Program-made: the position numbers and the translations under genes
Shown here: positions 36,801-46,100 of the stretch, one piece after another
Position numbering within the stretch: the stretch's first letter is position 1
How the letters are laid out: each line of letters begins with the position of its first letter
The notes under the pieces: generated by a model
Databases searched by the model: none
The model's input: only the letters and a program-made list of their open reading frames with translations
Told to the model about the DNA's origin: nothing
Source: Owenia fusiformis
Lineage: Eukaryota; Annelida; Polychaeta; Sabellida; Oweniidae
Assembly (NCBI GenBank): GCA_903813345.2
Contig: CAIIXF020000009.1
Coordinates: 31,501,259-31,565,258, forward strand
Direction of reading: 5' to 3'
DNA: 64,000 nt

Positions 36801-37476
36801 GCTTTATTTTGCTTTTATTCTGAATTCTAGGCCTTGTCAGCCACCCAGGTTGGAGCCATGTCTTCTTCCCAGGCTGCCTCCATCAGTGCCGACCAGCAGG
36901 CCAACATGAACAGTGATGCCTTGAGTGCACTTGGTAACAGTGGAGGTAACATTGTTGTACAGGACAATGGACTGACAACTGGTGCCCCAGGTGGAGGTGC
37001 TGGTCCTGGTGGAAATGGTAAGTTGATAACAATTTTGATCCAAATATACTTACTTACCTGATTAGCTTTGAAATGAACATTAAATATTTGACTCTGCTAA
37101 ACAGTGCATTGGACTCATTCTAAGCACTGGTTTAAGTAAATGAAATTTGAATGAATTGGAAACCACCCTAGCCCAGCACATATAGGAAAACATGGCAACT
37201 TGTCCATGGATCAGTTCTCAAGATTAGGTATAAACATCCTCATGATAAACTGATGAACTGTTTGAAAGCGACAGTTTGTTTCAAAGCATTATTGGCTATA
37301 TTTGACATTAGAAAGTGGAAAAATTCATATTAAAAAGTGAATGTTTTTTTTAATTTATTTCACAAATGCTCTACCTGGTAACTGTAATTTGACTATTTTC
37401 TATTTCAGGAGCTGGTCCTGTGAGCATCTCTCTTGCTGCCATCATTACCCTTCTGATTGCTGCATTCATTATGTAA
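14682..37476 (+). CDS. Mesothelin/stereocilin-like GPI-anchored surface protein, 25 exons
   Basis: Exons: 14682-14730, 15797-15826, 18144-18329, 19312-19580, 20386-20538, 21144-21313, 21779-21962, 23743-23961, 24117-24241, 24606-24720, 25266-25460, 26470-26676, 27061-27225, 27638-27844, 28858-28976, 29146-29275, 29979-30181, 30919-31009, 31230-31431, 32186-32364, 32738-32893, 33374-33516, 33710-33950, 36831-37017, 37409-37476. They sum to 3993 nt (1330 residues plus TAA) and every junction keeps phase. Residues 1-21 are a signal peptide (ATG 14682 chosen for this), followed by RARR (26-29). Residues 30-1000 are helical, leucine-rich and without known catalytic motifs. RKKR at 1001-1004 is a furin-type site. 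The remaining 326 residues are rich in Ser/Ala with repeats such as LSATQVGAMSSSQAASISAD, then a Gly/Pro linker and a 22-residue hydrophobic tail ending in AAFIM with no cytoplasmic part. This order matches the mesothelin precursor; stereocilin and otoancorin are relatives. Family assignment rests on architecture and repeat style, not on a search. Confidence 0.8.
14873..15584. mobile_element. Fold-back element in intron 1 of mesothelin-like gene
   Basis: AAAGGAGCACGTAGGTTATC with GCAAACAATTT at the left is repeated in reverse complement at the right (AAATTGTTTGCGATAACCTA, then CATGCTCCTTT). Similarity continues inward for over 200 bp on each arm, for example TTTCACCAAAAATGCAA against TTGCATTTTTGGTGAAA. 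No coding frame. Confidence 0.8.
16790..16905. repeat. GTCACCACC element copy, truncated
   Basis: Begins TTATGTCACCACCAAAAGTG and keeps the 'ggtccctgtttttt' and 'catctgtaacaaa' segments of the family but loses the GCATGTTAATGCC end. Confidence 0.6.
16958..17060. repeat. Cluster of four CACGCA(T/A) motifs
   Basis: CACGCATT, CACGCATT, CACGCATC and CACGCAAA recur every 20-40 bp in an intron. It may be a relic of a repeat; no gene could be made of it on either strand. Confidence 0.3.
17439..17489 (-). repeat. Solo end related to the 16-bp-unit terminal repeat element
   Basis: Three 16-bp units starting GATGAGT(T/C)GTC, then TTCGGTTACCC. Reverse complemented, the unit CCCTGGACAACTCATC resembles CCCAAGACAACTCGTA of the element at 51528-52511, and the outer GGGTAAC also agrees. 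I did not find a partner end nearby. Confidence 0.55.
19041..19093. repeat. Perfect-type hairpin, GTGAAATATT family
   Basis: ATAGTGAAATATT at the left and AATATTTCACTAT at the right flank a GAGGGCCTTTGGCCCTTGG core, forming a nearly continuous palindrome. The same GTGAAATATTTG arms and a GCCCTTCGGGC core occur at 60457-60593. Confidence 0.7.
19960..20300. repeat. Dispersed repeat, inverted relative to 34025-34330
   Basis: The segment containing CTTGATTTGGCGATCCACG, the 'aaaattgaggatttttgaga' string and CACACGCTCGGTCTTCACTG is found in reverse complement at 34040-34310, in another intron of the same gene. Confidence 0.65.
20585..20776. mobile_element. CAGGCC...GGCCTG element, copy 1
   Basis: Short inverted ends CAGGCCTCTAGCC / AGCTGCAGGCCTG. 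The interior shares AGTGCTCAGAATGGTGAAAA and 'aactgcatgattttgaaaga' strings with copies at 41905-42120 and 56439-56590 on the other strand. Confidence 0.65.
21985..22373. repeat. GTCACC-family copy split by a nested element
   Basis: The outer parts (ATCACCGCCTAAAGAAGTGA ... 'catctgtaacaaatgg' ... GTGGTGACATTTTTTCATG, TTAATGCC) belong to the GTCACCACC family. Positions 22041-22272 are a separate insertion with ends CGACTGGTGGATCCAG / CTGGATCTGCCAGTGG and poly-G runs. Confidence 0.6.
22395..23513. mobile_element. Element with TCCCATCGAAC ends, simple repeat and internal minisatellite
   Basis: Left end TCCCATCGAACGAAGTTCGG, right end GTTCGATGGGA. After the left end comes a CGTCCGTC(CGTA) simple repeat, then a tandem array of roughly 130-150 bp units containing GCGATTTTGTTCATATTTGG and GGCCATTTTGAAAAATGG. 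The open frame at 22178-22504 is just this repeat read as Arg/Pro/Ser. It lies in the intron between exons 7 and 8 of the mesothelin-like gene. Confidence 0.65.
24297..24455. repeat. AAGTGGAACACC element, copy 2
   Basis: Contains CTAAGTGGAACACCTCACAA twice in direct order and ends GAGTTCCACTTACACAGGTT. It is inside an intron. Confidence 0.65.
24796..24990. repeat. 69-bp tandem repeat, about 2.8 copies
   Basis: Unit begins GGGTTATAGACACATGATTA and includes 'cagtttgtgtattttatg' in each copy; the third copy has a 4-base insert (cagt) and a changed tail. Intronic. Confidence 0.85.
25461..26469. other. Long intron with no further feature seen
   Basis: Intron of the mesothelin-like gene. AT-rich; only short frames with no recognisable domain. 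Confidence 0.5.
27860..28350. repeat. ~41-bp minisatellite downstream of exon 14
   Basis: About a dozen units of the type ATGTATAATTGACCAATCAG plus ATTAGATCATCTCAGATGGA. The first unit overlaps the splice-donor region of exon 14 (27845 onward), so the array seems to have grown from intron sequence directly beside the exon. Confidence 0.85.
29806..29935. mobile_element. AGTCTTGC...GCAAGACT element, copy 1
   Basis: Inverted ends AGTCTTGCTCAAAGAC / GTCTTTTAAGCAAGACT around a poly-C tract. A second copy is at 38877-38991. Confidence 0.65.
31001..31440 (+). other. Exon 19 with furin-type cleavage site
   Basis: Exon 31230-31431 encodes residues 940-1006 and ends in GQSRKKRSG. The basic tetrad RKKR is followed by small residues (SGS after splicing), as favoured by furin. 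It sits at the boundary between the long helical part and the Ser/Ala-rich C-terminal part. Confidence 0.7.
31640..32110. repeat. ~23-bp tandem repeat array
   Basis: About twenty degenerate units of CTTGTGCTGTATCTATCATG, sometimes with CTCATGTAA variants, in the intron between exons 19 and 20. Confidence 0.85.
32900..32975. repeat. (CAATA/CAATG)n simple repeat
   Basis: Runs of AATACAATAC and AATGCAATGC just after the donor of exon 21. Confidence 0.75.
34025..34330. repeat. Dispersed repeat, inverted copy of 19960-20300
   Basis: See the entry at 19960. Two inverted copies sit about 14 kb apart within the same transcription unit. Confidence 0.65.
34436..34805. mobile_element. AAAGGTGCAATAATT element, copy 1
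   Basis: Ends AAAGGTGCAATAATT / TTATTGCCCCTTTAA are imperfect inverted repeats. The interior (TGTCAAAATATATTTAAGTT, 'tcatcaagactaacat') is repeated in the same orientation at 50207-50574. Confidence 0.7.
35059..36719. mobile_element. Element with ATCACACCATC ends and ~145-bp tandem array
   Basis: Left end ATCACACCATC, right end GATGGTGTGAT. A (GTGATC/GTGGTC)n stretch at 35085-35150 follows the left end, then about eight units of a 145-bp repeat with GATTTCCTTCAAATTTACAC, AGCTGATTAACTTTTGGG and GGCGGCCATTTTGAAG. The array is broken at 35637-36019 by another element. All frames here are repeat translations. It fills most of the intron between exons 23 and 24. Confidence 0.7.
35637..36019. mobile_element. 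TCTCGGTTTGGAGAAC element nested in the tandem array
   Basis: Begins GGACAATTCTCGGTTTGGAG and ends in the reverse complement (GTTCTCCAAACCGAGAGTCG then TCC). It interrupts one array unit exactly between CTTCAAA and TTTACAC. Internally it has two related halves. Another copy in reverse orientation is at 48990-49362. Confidence 0.75.
37409..37476 (+). other. Exon 25: GPI-anchor signal of mesothelin-like protein
   Basis: Encodes the hydrophobic tail (residues 1309-1330, GPVSISLAAIITLLIAAFIM) directly after a Gly-rich linker with small residues (GGNGAG), then stop. No basic cytoplasmic residues follow, which favours GPI attachment over a transmembrane anchor. Confidence 0.7.
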
Positions 37477-39239
37477 GAGCATTAGGATGGAGATATACAG
37501 CTATAAACAACAGCATAAATATAACAGCATACGTCTAAACAAACATAGACACTAGAACAGCATTTATGAAACCAAACAGCATTGACTACCAAAACAGCTT
37601 TGATTCAAACAGCATTGATAATCGAACATTGATTAAACCAGCTTTGACAATCAAAATGGACTTTTAAGTGGTGTATGAATTATCACAAACAGAAGGATAT
37701 TTAACCTTCCTAGCATCCTCACCTATTTACATTATTTTAGTTTTTGCTTCCATTCTCTGATCTGTACCCTCTGTTTATGAGTTCTAAAGTGTAAATACAA
37801 ATGTTTAATTTACAATTTCAAACATAGAACATTTTGTTTTATATAATCTTATGAATTGCCAAAACTAACAAAGTACCAAAATATACTCTTCATATATAAT
37901 TTTTTTAGATTCACTGTACATATTTTATTTTTTCTCTTTTTTACCTGTGTAAACATTTTATTCTTAGAAAAAGTAAATTTCTTCTCAGTTATATACACTG
38001 TTTGTTAGTGATTTTATGGTCTTGGTTAATATTCTGAAGCACTTATTTATTAATTATCATTATTATAATCATTGTTATAGCTTTCAATTGAATTTCATAT
38101 ATGGAATCAAAATTTTTCGTATTCACTGTACTGTTTTGTAATTTGCACAAACAATTTTGTATTTAGTCTACTAATACTCAGTATTGCACACTTTACACCT
38201 AACACTTTACCGTTTTCACCTTTCGAGTTTTCCAGTGTGTTTTACTGTAAAACTTCATATTTTATTTTGGCTTGTATACCAATTTTCTAGTTTGCACATT
38301 TTAATTTGTTATTTGCACATGTTTGATTTTAATTTGCACATTTTAGTTTTTATTAATTTGCACATCTAACCGAAGTTGAAACTTGTGGTTGCATAATACA
38401 ATAACCCATAGTAGCATAATAAATTTAATACTTCTTGTTTATTGTACCCTTTAACACAACTGTATCCACAACTCCCCCTTTATAATGCAGAAGGCATAAT
38501 ATATAAGAGAAATTCATAATATAGAGCCCATAATACATTTCCAATTTCCTTTTTGACTTTACTAATATAGGCAACATTTAAGAGTACTTAACATATATTT
38601 ATTTACAAGGTTGTTTCTAGGATGAAAAATTGCATATCTTTGAAGAATGAAATTATGTCCCAATTTTGGAAATAACCGTTTATGTATTAATCTAGCACAT
38701 TGCACTATACAAAGCATGTAGTATAGTAGCATACACTTTAACACTATAACACACACAGGTGTTTAATATTACATGTATATGGTTCTCAATTCTTTATTCA
38801 TGTCATATATGACGACTTTTATTTGATCGGGAAGTCTGATAGGACTGTCAGAGTTGAGGCATACAGTAGTTATAGTAGTCTTGCTTCAAGACCCTGGACA
38901 CCCCCCAACCCCCCCCCCCCCCAGCTTATCTACTTCAACAACTTCAGATGTTAGAAGTTGATGAGGGGGTCAAGGGTCCTGAAGCAAGACCATAATTAAA
39001 GCTTTACACTGATGCACCATCTAGGCCTTTAAAAAACATGATGATTTGAATATCCATTTCAACTAGGCTTAAATTTCTCAAAATGCAAAGTATGTACAAT
39101 TGCAGATTATATCAGTGTTATTTACATCATGCCCTGTACACGCATCCCAAACCTTGTTTCTAAAAACTGTACATGAAAAGTTTTTCTAAATTATTTTAAA
39201 AACTAAAGCTGATCTGTGATCTTTGAATTTTGAAATAAA
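37477..39239 (+). other. Probable long 3' UTR of mesothelin-like gene
   Basis: No coding potential. Several AATAAA hexamers occur, for example near 38417 and at 39234-39239. Where the transcript ends cannot be decided from sequence. The element at 38877-38991 lies within it if the last signal is used. Confidence 0.4.
38877..38991. mobile_element. AGTCTTGC...GCAAGAC element, copy 2
   Basis: AGTCTTGCTTCAAGACCCTG at the left, AGGGTCCTGAAGCAAGAC at the right, poly-C inside. Confidence 0.65.
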
Positions 39240-40163
39240 TTTTACTTTTGATTTTAATTTATTGTTGTTTTCAATGATTTTGATTCATAAACTCAATCAC
39301 TGCATGTCCCCCTCTCCCATGTATTTATTTGCCTTGATATGAACTGAGTGGGGTAACAAAGGCTTGATGCAAGATCTTTTCCTATTGCTTCATGTAAGAC
39401 CATGTAATGTGTGATTTGTGTGAAGTATAGCATACAGTAAAATCTGTGTATAAGGGAACATGTGCAGACTTCTCACATAGTTTACAGTTTGAATTTACTA
39501 CACAGCTCACACCCTGTATCCTATTTCATTAGTACTATACCCTGTATATTCAATTTATATTTCATGAAGAACTATATGTTGTGTATCATATTTCATGCCC
39601 AACTATCAAGTTAATTATATTCGCTCTCTCATGATTTAATATTTCAACAAAACACAAAATATAGTTATATGTATATCATACAAGTATATTTATATATAAT
39701 ATGCCTATTATACATTGCACTTCAAATTTTACAAAATAGGTACTGTTAGTGTATATTGTCTTAACATTCTCTCATCTAAATCGATCAATAATCATAATTC
39801 AGTAAACCCTCATACTACTCCCCGAAATCAATACATTCACTGTTCTAATGTTTCAGTCAGCAAAACTCATATACCATACTTCAGAGTATAAGTACTGAAG
39901 AAACTTGAAATACAAAAATTGATGCCCTCACTCTCAAATTGTACATTATTACCCCTGCCTCAAAATTTAACTGGCCCATAACATCATATTTGTTAGAGAG
40001 ATTGCATTTTTCAAAATTTCAACCCAAATAGAGAGGATGGCACCAAAAAGAAACTTGGAAATTTGGACAGTCGATTTTGAGCCAAACCCTGAAATATTAA
40101 TTTGCAAACGCTTGTTTTAAGTCAATGCAATAAAAATGCAGCTTAATTCAAATCGCCATGAAA

Positions 40164-43100
40164 TTATTCCGCAGATTCAAAAAAGCGGTCAATAAAACTA
40201 GAAACATCCTCCACAGTGTATTTAATGTATTTGTCTGGGTTCTTCGTGAAGTTCATATGCATGTATTTATTCCGAAACATCTTATATTTGTCCAGTATAT
40301 AGTCCTTATTGTCCTGTTTCATGCTTTTACGGAGATTTGGTTCTGGAACAGCGTATGCCTTTTGTAGGCGGTAAATATCCTCCATTTCCTTGTTAAAACC
40401 CTGAAGCAGAGAAGAATATGATTGGTTGAAATACCTCAAATGCAGGGGATGAAAAGGTAGAATCACCGTAGAATAAGATAAACAGACAAGTGGTCCATGA
40501 AATTTGTCAAGTATTTCAATATCATTGACACAATCAACTCTAAAATGTTAGGAACAGTAGGAAACTACTTCAATCCGTATTATTAGACACTAAGAAAAAC
40601 TTCAGCACAATCTAAATCTAAATCAACATTATTTTAAAACTCAATTTGCTTATAAGGTTTAACCTCAATTTCCTTATTAGGTTTAACCTCAATTTGCTTA
40701 TTAGGTTTAACCTCAATTTGCTAATTAGGTTTAACCTCAATTTGCTTATTGGGTTTAACCTCAATTTACTTATTAGGTTTAACCTCAATTTGCTTATTGG
40801 GTTTAACTTCAATTTACTTATCAGGTTTAACCTCAGTTTGCTTATTGAGTTTAACCTCAATTTACTTATCAGGTTGAACCTCAATTTGCTTATTAGGTTT
40901 AACCCCAATTTACTTATCAGGTTTAACCTCAATTTGCTTATTGGGTTTAACCTCAATTTACTAATATCAGGTTTAACCTCAATTTGCTTATAAGGTTTAA
41001 CCCAAATTTACTTATTAGGTTGAACCTTCACTTTGTATGAGATAAATTATTTTTACATTTTTACTTACTGTGAATTTGTCCTTTATAATCTGCCTGTCTT
41101 TATCTTTAAGCTGAAAGCAGAAAATGTGAATGAATTTCTGTTCAACGACAATATTTTTTTTCAGTAATCAGTAATCAGCCTATAAAATATTTCCATTTAT
41201 TCATTAACCACAATAAAAGTTTAATTGATTGTTTATTTGTTGATGATCCAGAAATAATTCTTTGTCACATCATGTATATCATACGTATAGATAATAAAAA
41301 TCATTAACAAAGAAACTATTTCACAGAAAATCGTGAATGATAACAGGTACAAATCCTATGTTGAACAACCTTAATTTTGACAAAAACAAAGAAATCTTAT
41401 AATACATGTAGTACAAGTACATTTGAACGGTAAGTCATTTTAAACCTGATGACTGTATATTATGTTATATTGAATATGGCATATTAATTTAGTAGGAACT
41501 CAGTCATGAAGATCAAAATGATGCCTCTGGTTCTACTCTTGATAAATGTCTGAATTGCTACTGATAAACATTTAAAGCAACATGTATTGAAATATCCCTG
41601 GTTACACATATATACATGTGTATACACAATTAATCATCTCCATGTATTGAATAAATGAATATTACATATAAGAAAATGCTATCAGTATGATACTTTTGTA
41701 CCCAATTAACATACAACATGGACATGTAAATACAATGTTTTCTACATACTCTAATTATTTATAAGCAGAACATACTAATTTACAATCAACAAGTTGATCT
41801 AACAACAACTAACAATATAATTGAAGATATTCTTTTAAAACCAGTAAGTGAGAACAGACACAGCAAAGTGTATGAGATTAGTGTATCTACATGTATGACA
41901 CATTCAGGCCAGTAGCCAGGGGGGTTCGCAGGGTTCGGGCAACCCCCCCCCCCTGGCCAAAAATCTTTCAAAATCATTCAGTTTTTCACCATTTTGAGCA
42001 CTTGTGATTTTAGCCATATTTGGGCCAAAATTGTCAAATGTGAACCCCCCCCCCCCCCCCCCTGGAACTTTTTGAAAACTGAACCCCTCCCTCCCTTGGT
42101 AAATCCTGGCTACGGGCCTGCCATTCCTTCTAGAAATCTAGAGGCTTCCAACTCAGATATAACAGAGTGATAAGAGAGATTTTCAATATGGTAAGTAAAT
42201 AAAAATCCCATTAGTGCAACTAAGAATGAGAATTAAAATAACTCATTTAATTGGGAGCCTCTTTTTGGTAAATATGTGACATTAGTTTTTTGTATTAAAT
42301 ACATGTATTAACTAATTTAGACTATTTCGAGACTGATATATCATTTGGGAGCCCCATTACTCAAAATAAAATAATTTTGGAAAACATTTAATATAGCATA
42401 AAGTTTCAAGGCACGAATCAACTTGAATGACTCTATCATATCTTCAAAATATTAAATTGTTGCGCTGAGACTGAAATGAATGCCCTTAATGTGTACATTT
42501 TAGAAATGAAGCCCTGATTATGAGTGTGTATAGGATATAAGTAGAATGTGACTGTTAGATTTATCTCAACAAAAATATCCTAATCTTGAAATGTAGAGAA
42601 CTTAATCTTAGTGAGCATGTTTGATCATAAGGAACGCAATGAAAATATTTAACATCATATTCATATTCATAATATCTCATCGCAATTTCTCAACTTAGTT
42701 AAAGTATTTCTCTTCACATAATGTGCAAAGCTAAAGATGCAGAGATGTCTAGAACACCATATACAAATATCAAAGTCAAACAACCACTGTAATTACAAAT
42801 TAACAGTTATTAGAATATTAGTATCACAACAACAGAATCCACATGTTAGAATAGGTGACCTTAAGTTTATGTATAAAGCACACCACAACTCATTACACAT
42901 GTTAATATGTCCAAATGTTAAGTCTATAAAACAAAGTTAAGAAGGACATTTAAGTATATATACTATTAACAACTGCCATGTTCACCAAACTCATGACTAC
43001 ATTGATATATGTGAAAACAATTCAGAGGTCTCATTAGCAACATGCCATTTTCTCAAGTTGTTTTTACCCAAATTGCCAGATTTTTGAGGAATTTTGCAAA

Positions 43101-46100
43101 TCAAATCAAAATTATTTCCAATACATTTGCTTGTTGTTTGCCTGTTATTTGAAATTCCAATGAAACCCATGAACGTGTTGTATTTTATGACAGGCAGGTT
43201 ATCAGAAATTTATCTGGGGCCTATTTACTAAATGTACATAGTTATGGAATTTTGTTTCCGGATATCACTCTGAGAACAACTAAAATCCATAAATCATGCT
43301 CCAATACAGATATAGGAAATAGACCCCTGTGTAGTCAAAATACAAACAACGCCATCTATCAGGCAACAGCGCCATCTATTAGGCAACAGCTCACCTCCAC
43401 TCCGCGTAAAAAGTCCTGTTTCCAAGCAAGACACACATTTCATAAATAATTAAGCTTAATAAAGCTAAAAGAGGAGGGAAAACCCCATGATTCAATTGAT
43501 GACATATGATTTTCTCCTTCGCGCACCTCCTTTACGTATATTTGTTTACCCTCCATCTTGGTTTTCAAAGTTTTCAAATTGACCTAGTTTTAAACCAATC
43601 AATGATCGACTCGCTAAACCAATCAGCGACGATGTCATCTCAATACAGATTTACATTATAAGCATATGTCATCTTTGAACCCTTGGGTTTCTCCTTCTTT
43701 CTTAAAGCTACGTGTCAACTTGGAATGACATATATTAAAATCATGCAAAATCAAAGTGAATTCAGAAAAACTAAAAACTAAATAAAATATCTGGCAAAAC
43801 ATGTCTCTAATTTCCTGGATTATCTTTGCGTTAATTGACAAACGTTACGTGAAATAAATATTGGATGTTTCTGGTCATGAAATAGATATAGTGATAAATT
43901 AATGTATGATTGAACGATGGCTATCAAATCATGCAGTCTATATATAGGTTTGATTCAAAACATATTTCAAATTAGTTATGGCTAAAATGACTAATTAATT
44001 TTAAAATAAATAATAATCGGTGAAAGACTGAGCCTCACCTTCATGTGTACTGAGGCGGGTGACTCTGTTTTCTGCTGGGATATGGGCTTGAAACCTTCCA
44101 TAACATAATGAAGCACACGACTCCAACTACAAATACACGCAGATTAAGATTACATAGATAATCTTATATCAAGGAAACAATATACATGAGATAAAATAAT
44201 ATAATGTAAATATGGTTATGTACTGAGTGGTTTTGAATATCAGGTTAATCCTGGAGGATGTATCTATATCTCTCCAAGGGACTGGTCATACATAACTTAC
44301 CTTTGTGAGTATCTGCGTTTCTGTTCCACAATCTGGTCGTCATAGTATTTTTCTACATCTGGATTCCACAAGTGGACCACACTTAACAGCCCTGACCTAC
44401 GATAAACATACAATCATGAATCTCATGCAATCTTAATGTTACAGATATTGCATTGTAACAAGTAATTATAATTAATTGTATATTTATACAATAGTAAAAA
44501 ATGCTGTTTTCAGTGATCTAACCAGCTTCGAAACACTGCTTTGTTATATTGAAAGTTCAAAACTGATTATCATTTAAACATGGTTGAGAATCTGCTGAAT
44601 ATACTGACATATATACTAAAATATTTATTGAACAAGCCATTAACATGCAGAATGTCACCACCTGCCATTTGTTATAAGCACAAACCACGGCACTCCGAAA
44701 ACCAACCACCATCCACAAAAAATTGTGGATGTGGTGGTGACATAATAACTTTATAGCTCTGTAATTGTTAATATATAGAAATAAATAGAATACATGAATA
44801 AATATATGTAGCTCTTACTTTTTCATTGACTTGAGTATATAGTTGTAGTTATTCAGCATGAATATGGCGCCCAGAGACTGGTCTGTGTAAACCTCTGACT
44901 TGTTGCTCATGTTCAACCCAAGTGCAGATAAAACTTTAGCTAGAAAATAAATGTTGTACACATCTGATAAGAACGCTATATGATTCAATGAACTGTCTCC
45001 TGCAGTGTGTGATGTATTTCATACGTATGGTATGAACTAGAATTCTGATTGATTACATTTGCATGATGTATAATCAAGTTGCTGTTAAAGTTTAATTGTA
45101 TTTTCTCAAGTTTCTGTTGCATTATTGACACTTAATTTTTTAGGACATTGAAAGACTCTTACTCATATATTCAGCCAATTTTTTAGAATGTTTGTTATCT
45201 TGTCTTGCAGAGGGATCAGCTGAAAATAAATGAATATGATGATTAATGCAAATTAGTAGTCATCAGTTAGTCATAAATTACTAATTAGACAATGTAGGAA
45301 TTATGACACTCTCTAGACAAAAAAAACATTCTAACTTAATATCATTCATCATAACATTCTGATGACAGAAATGAAAAATCTGTTAATATTATTTCACTGA
45401 GACTCTGTGAGTCATTGAATCATTGAATTTTCGGTATGAAGCTAGATATTCTAAAAGGTTTACTCACCCCCTTGTGTCATCAACATTGCCCCCACAGTGT
45501 CAGAATACTCCGCCAGCTGTTCTAAGAAATTAACAGTCTGAAAATATATGATATAAAAATATGATGTATTTCCAATATTATTTTATGTTATACCTCTCAT
45601 CGGGACTTTGAGTCAGTGGGAGAGGTACTATGGGCAAAGAACTAAGCCCTAAGAACTTATGTTACCAGAGTACATGTATACTGGTGTCAACGATTTCAAA
45701 ATATCACAAAAGAATATCACGTGTTACTATGCAAGATGTGTTAGCAAAAGTTATAAATTACAACCTTTAACATAAACCATCTCCCCATAAATACTGAGAA
45801 CTCACATTACTGGTCAGCTCATGAACAGTGCCATCTTTTGGGAGATTGTACGACTTATCTGGGTCATTCTGTAAAACAAAAGTAATTTTTAAATAAATGA
45901 TATATAACTGAAAGTCTTAATTGCCTTTTCATCATATTTTGTGACAAAAAAATTGTGACATCCAACTAATTCCTGTCAAAAACTAAATGAAGAAATCCAA
46001 AAACAACTTCTCCCTATTTTATGTCTAAAATAAATGTTGAAAAATTCACAAATAATTTATGTAGAGAAACTGATGCCCTACCTTGATTGTATCTATAAAA

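Noticed and set aside
40618-40993. Overlapping frames of over 110 codons on both strands
   Set aside because: Both are translations of the 24-bp tandem repeat whose length is a multiple of three.
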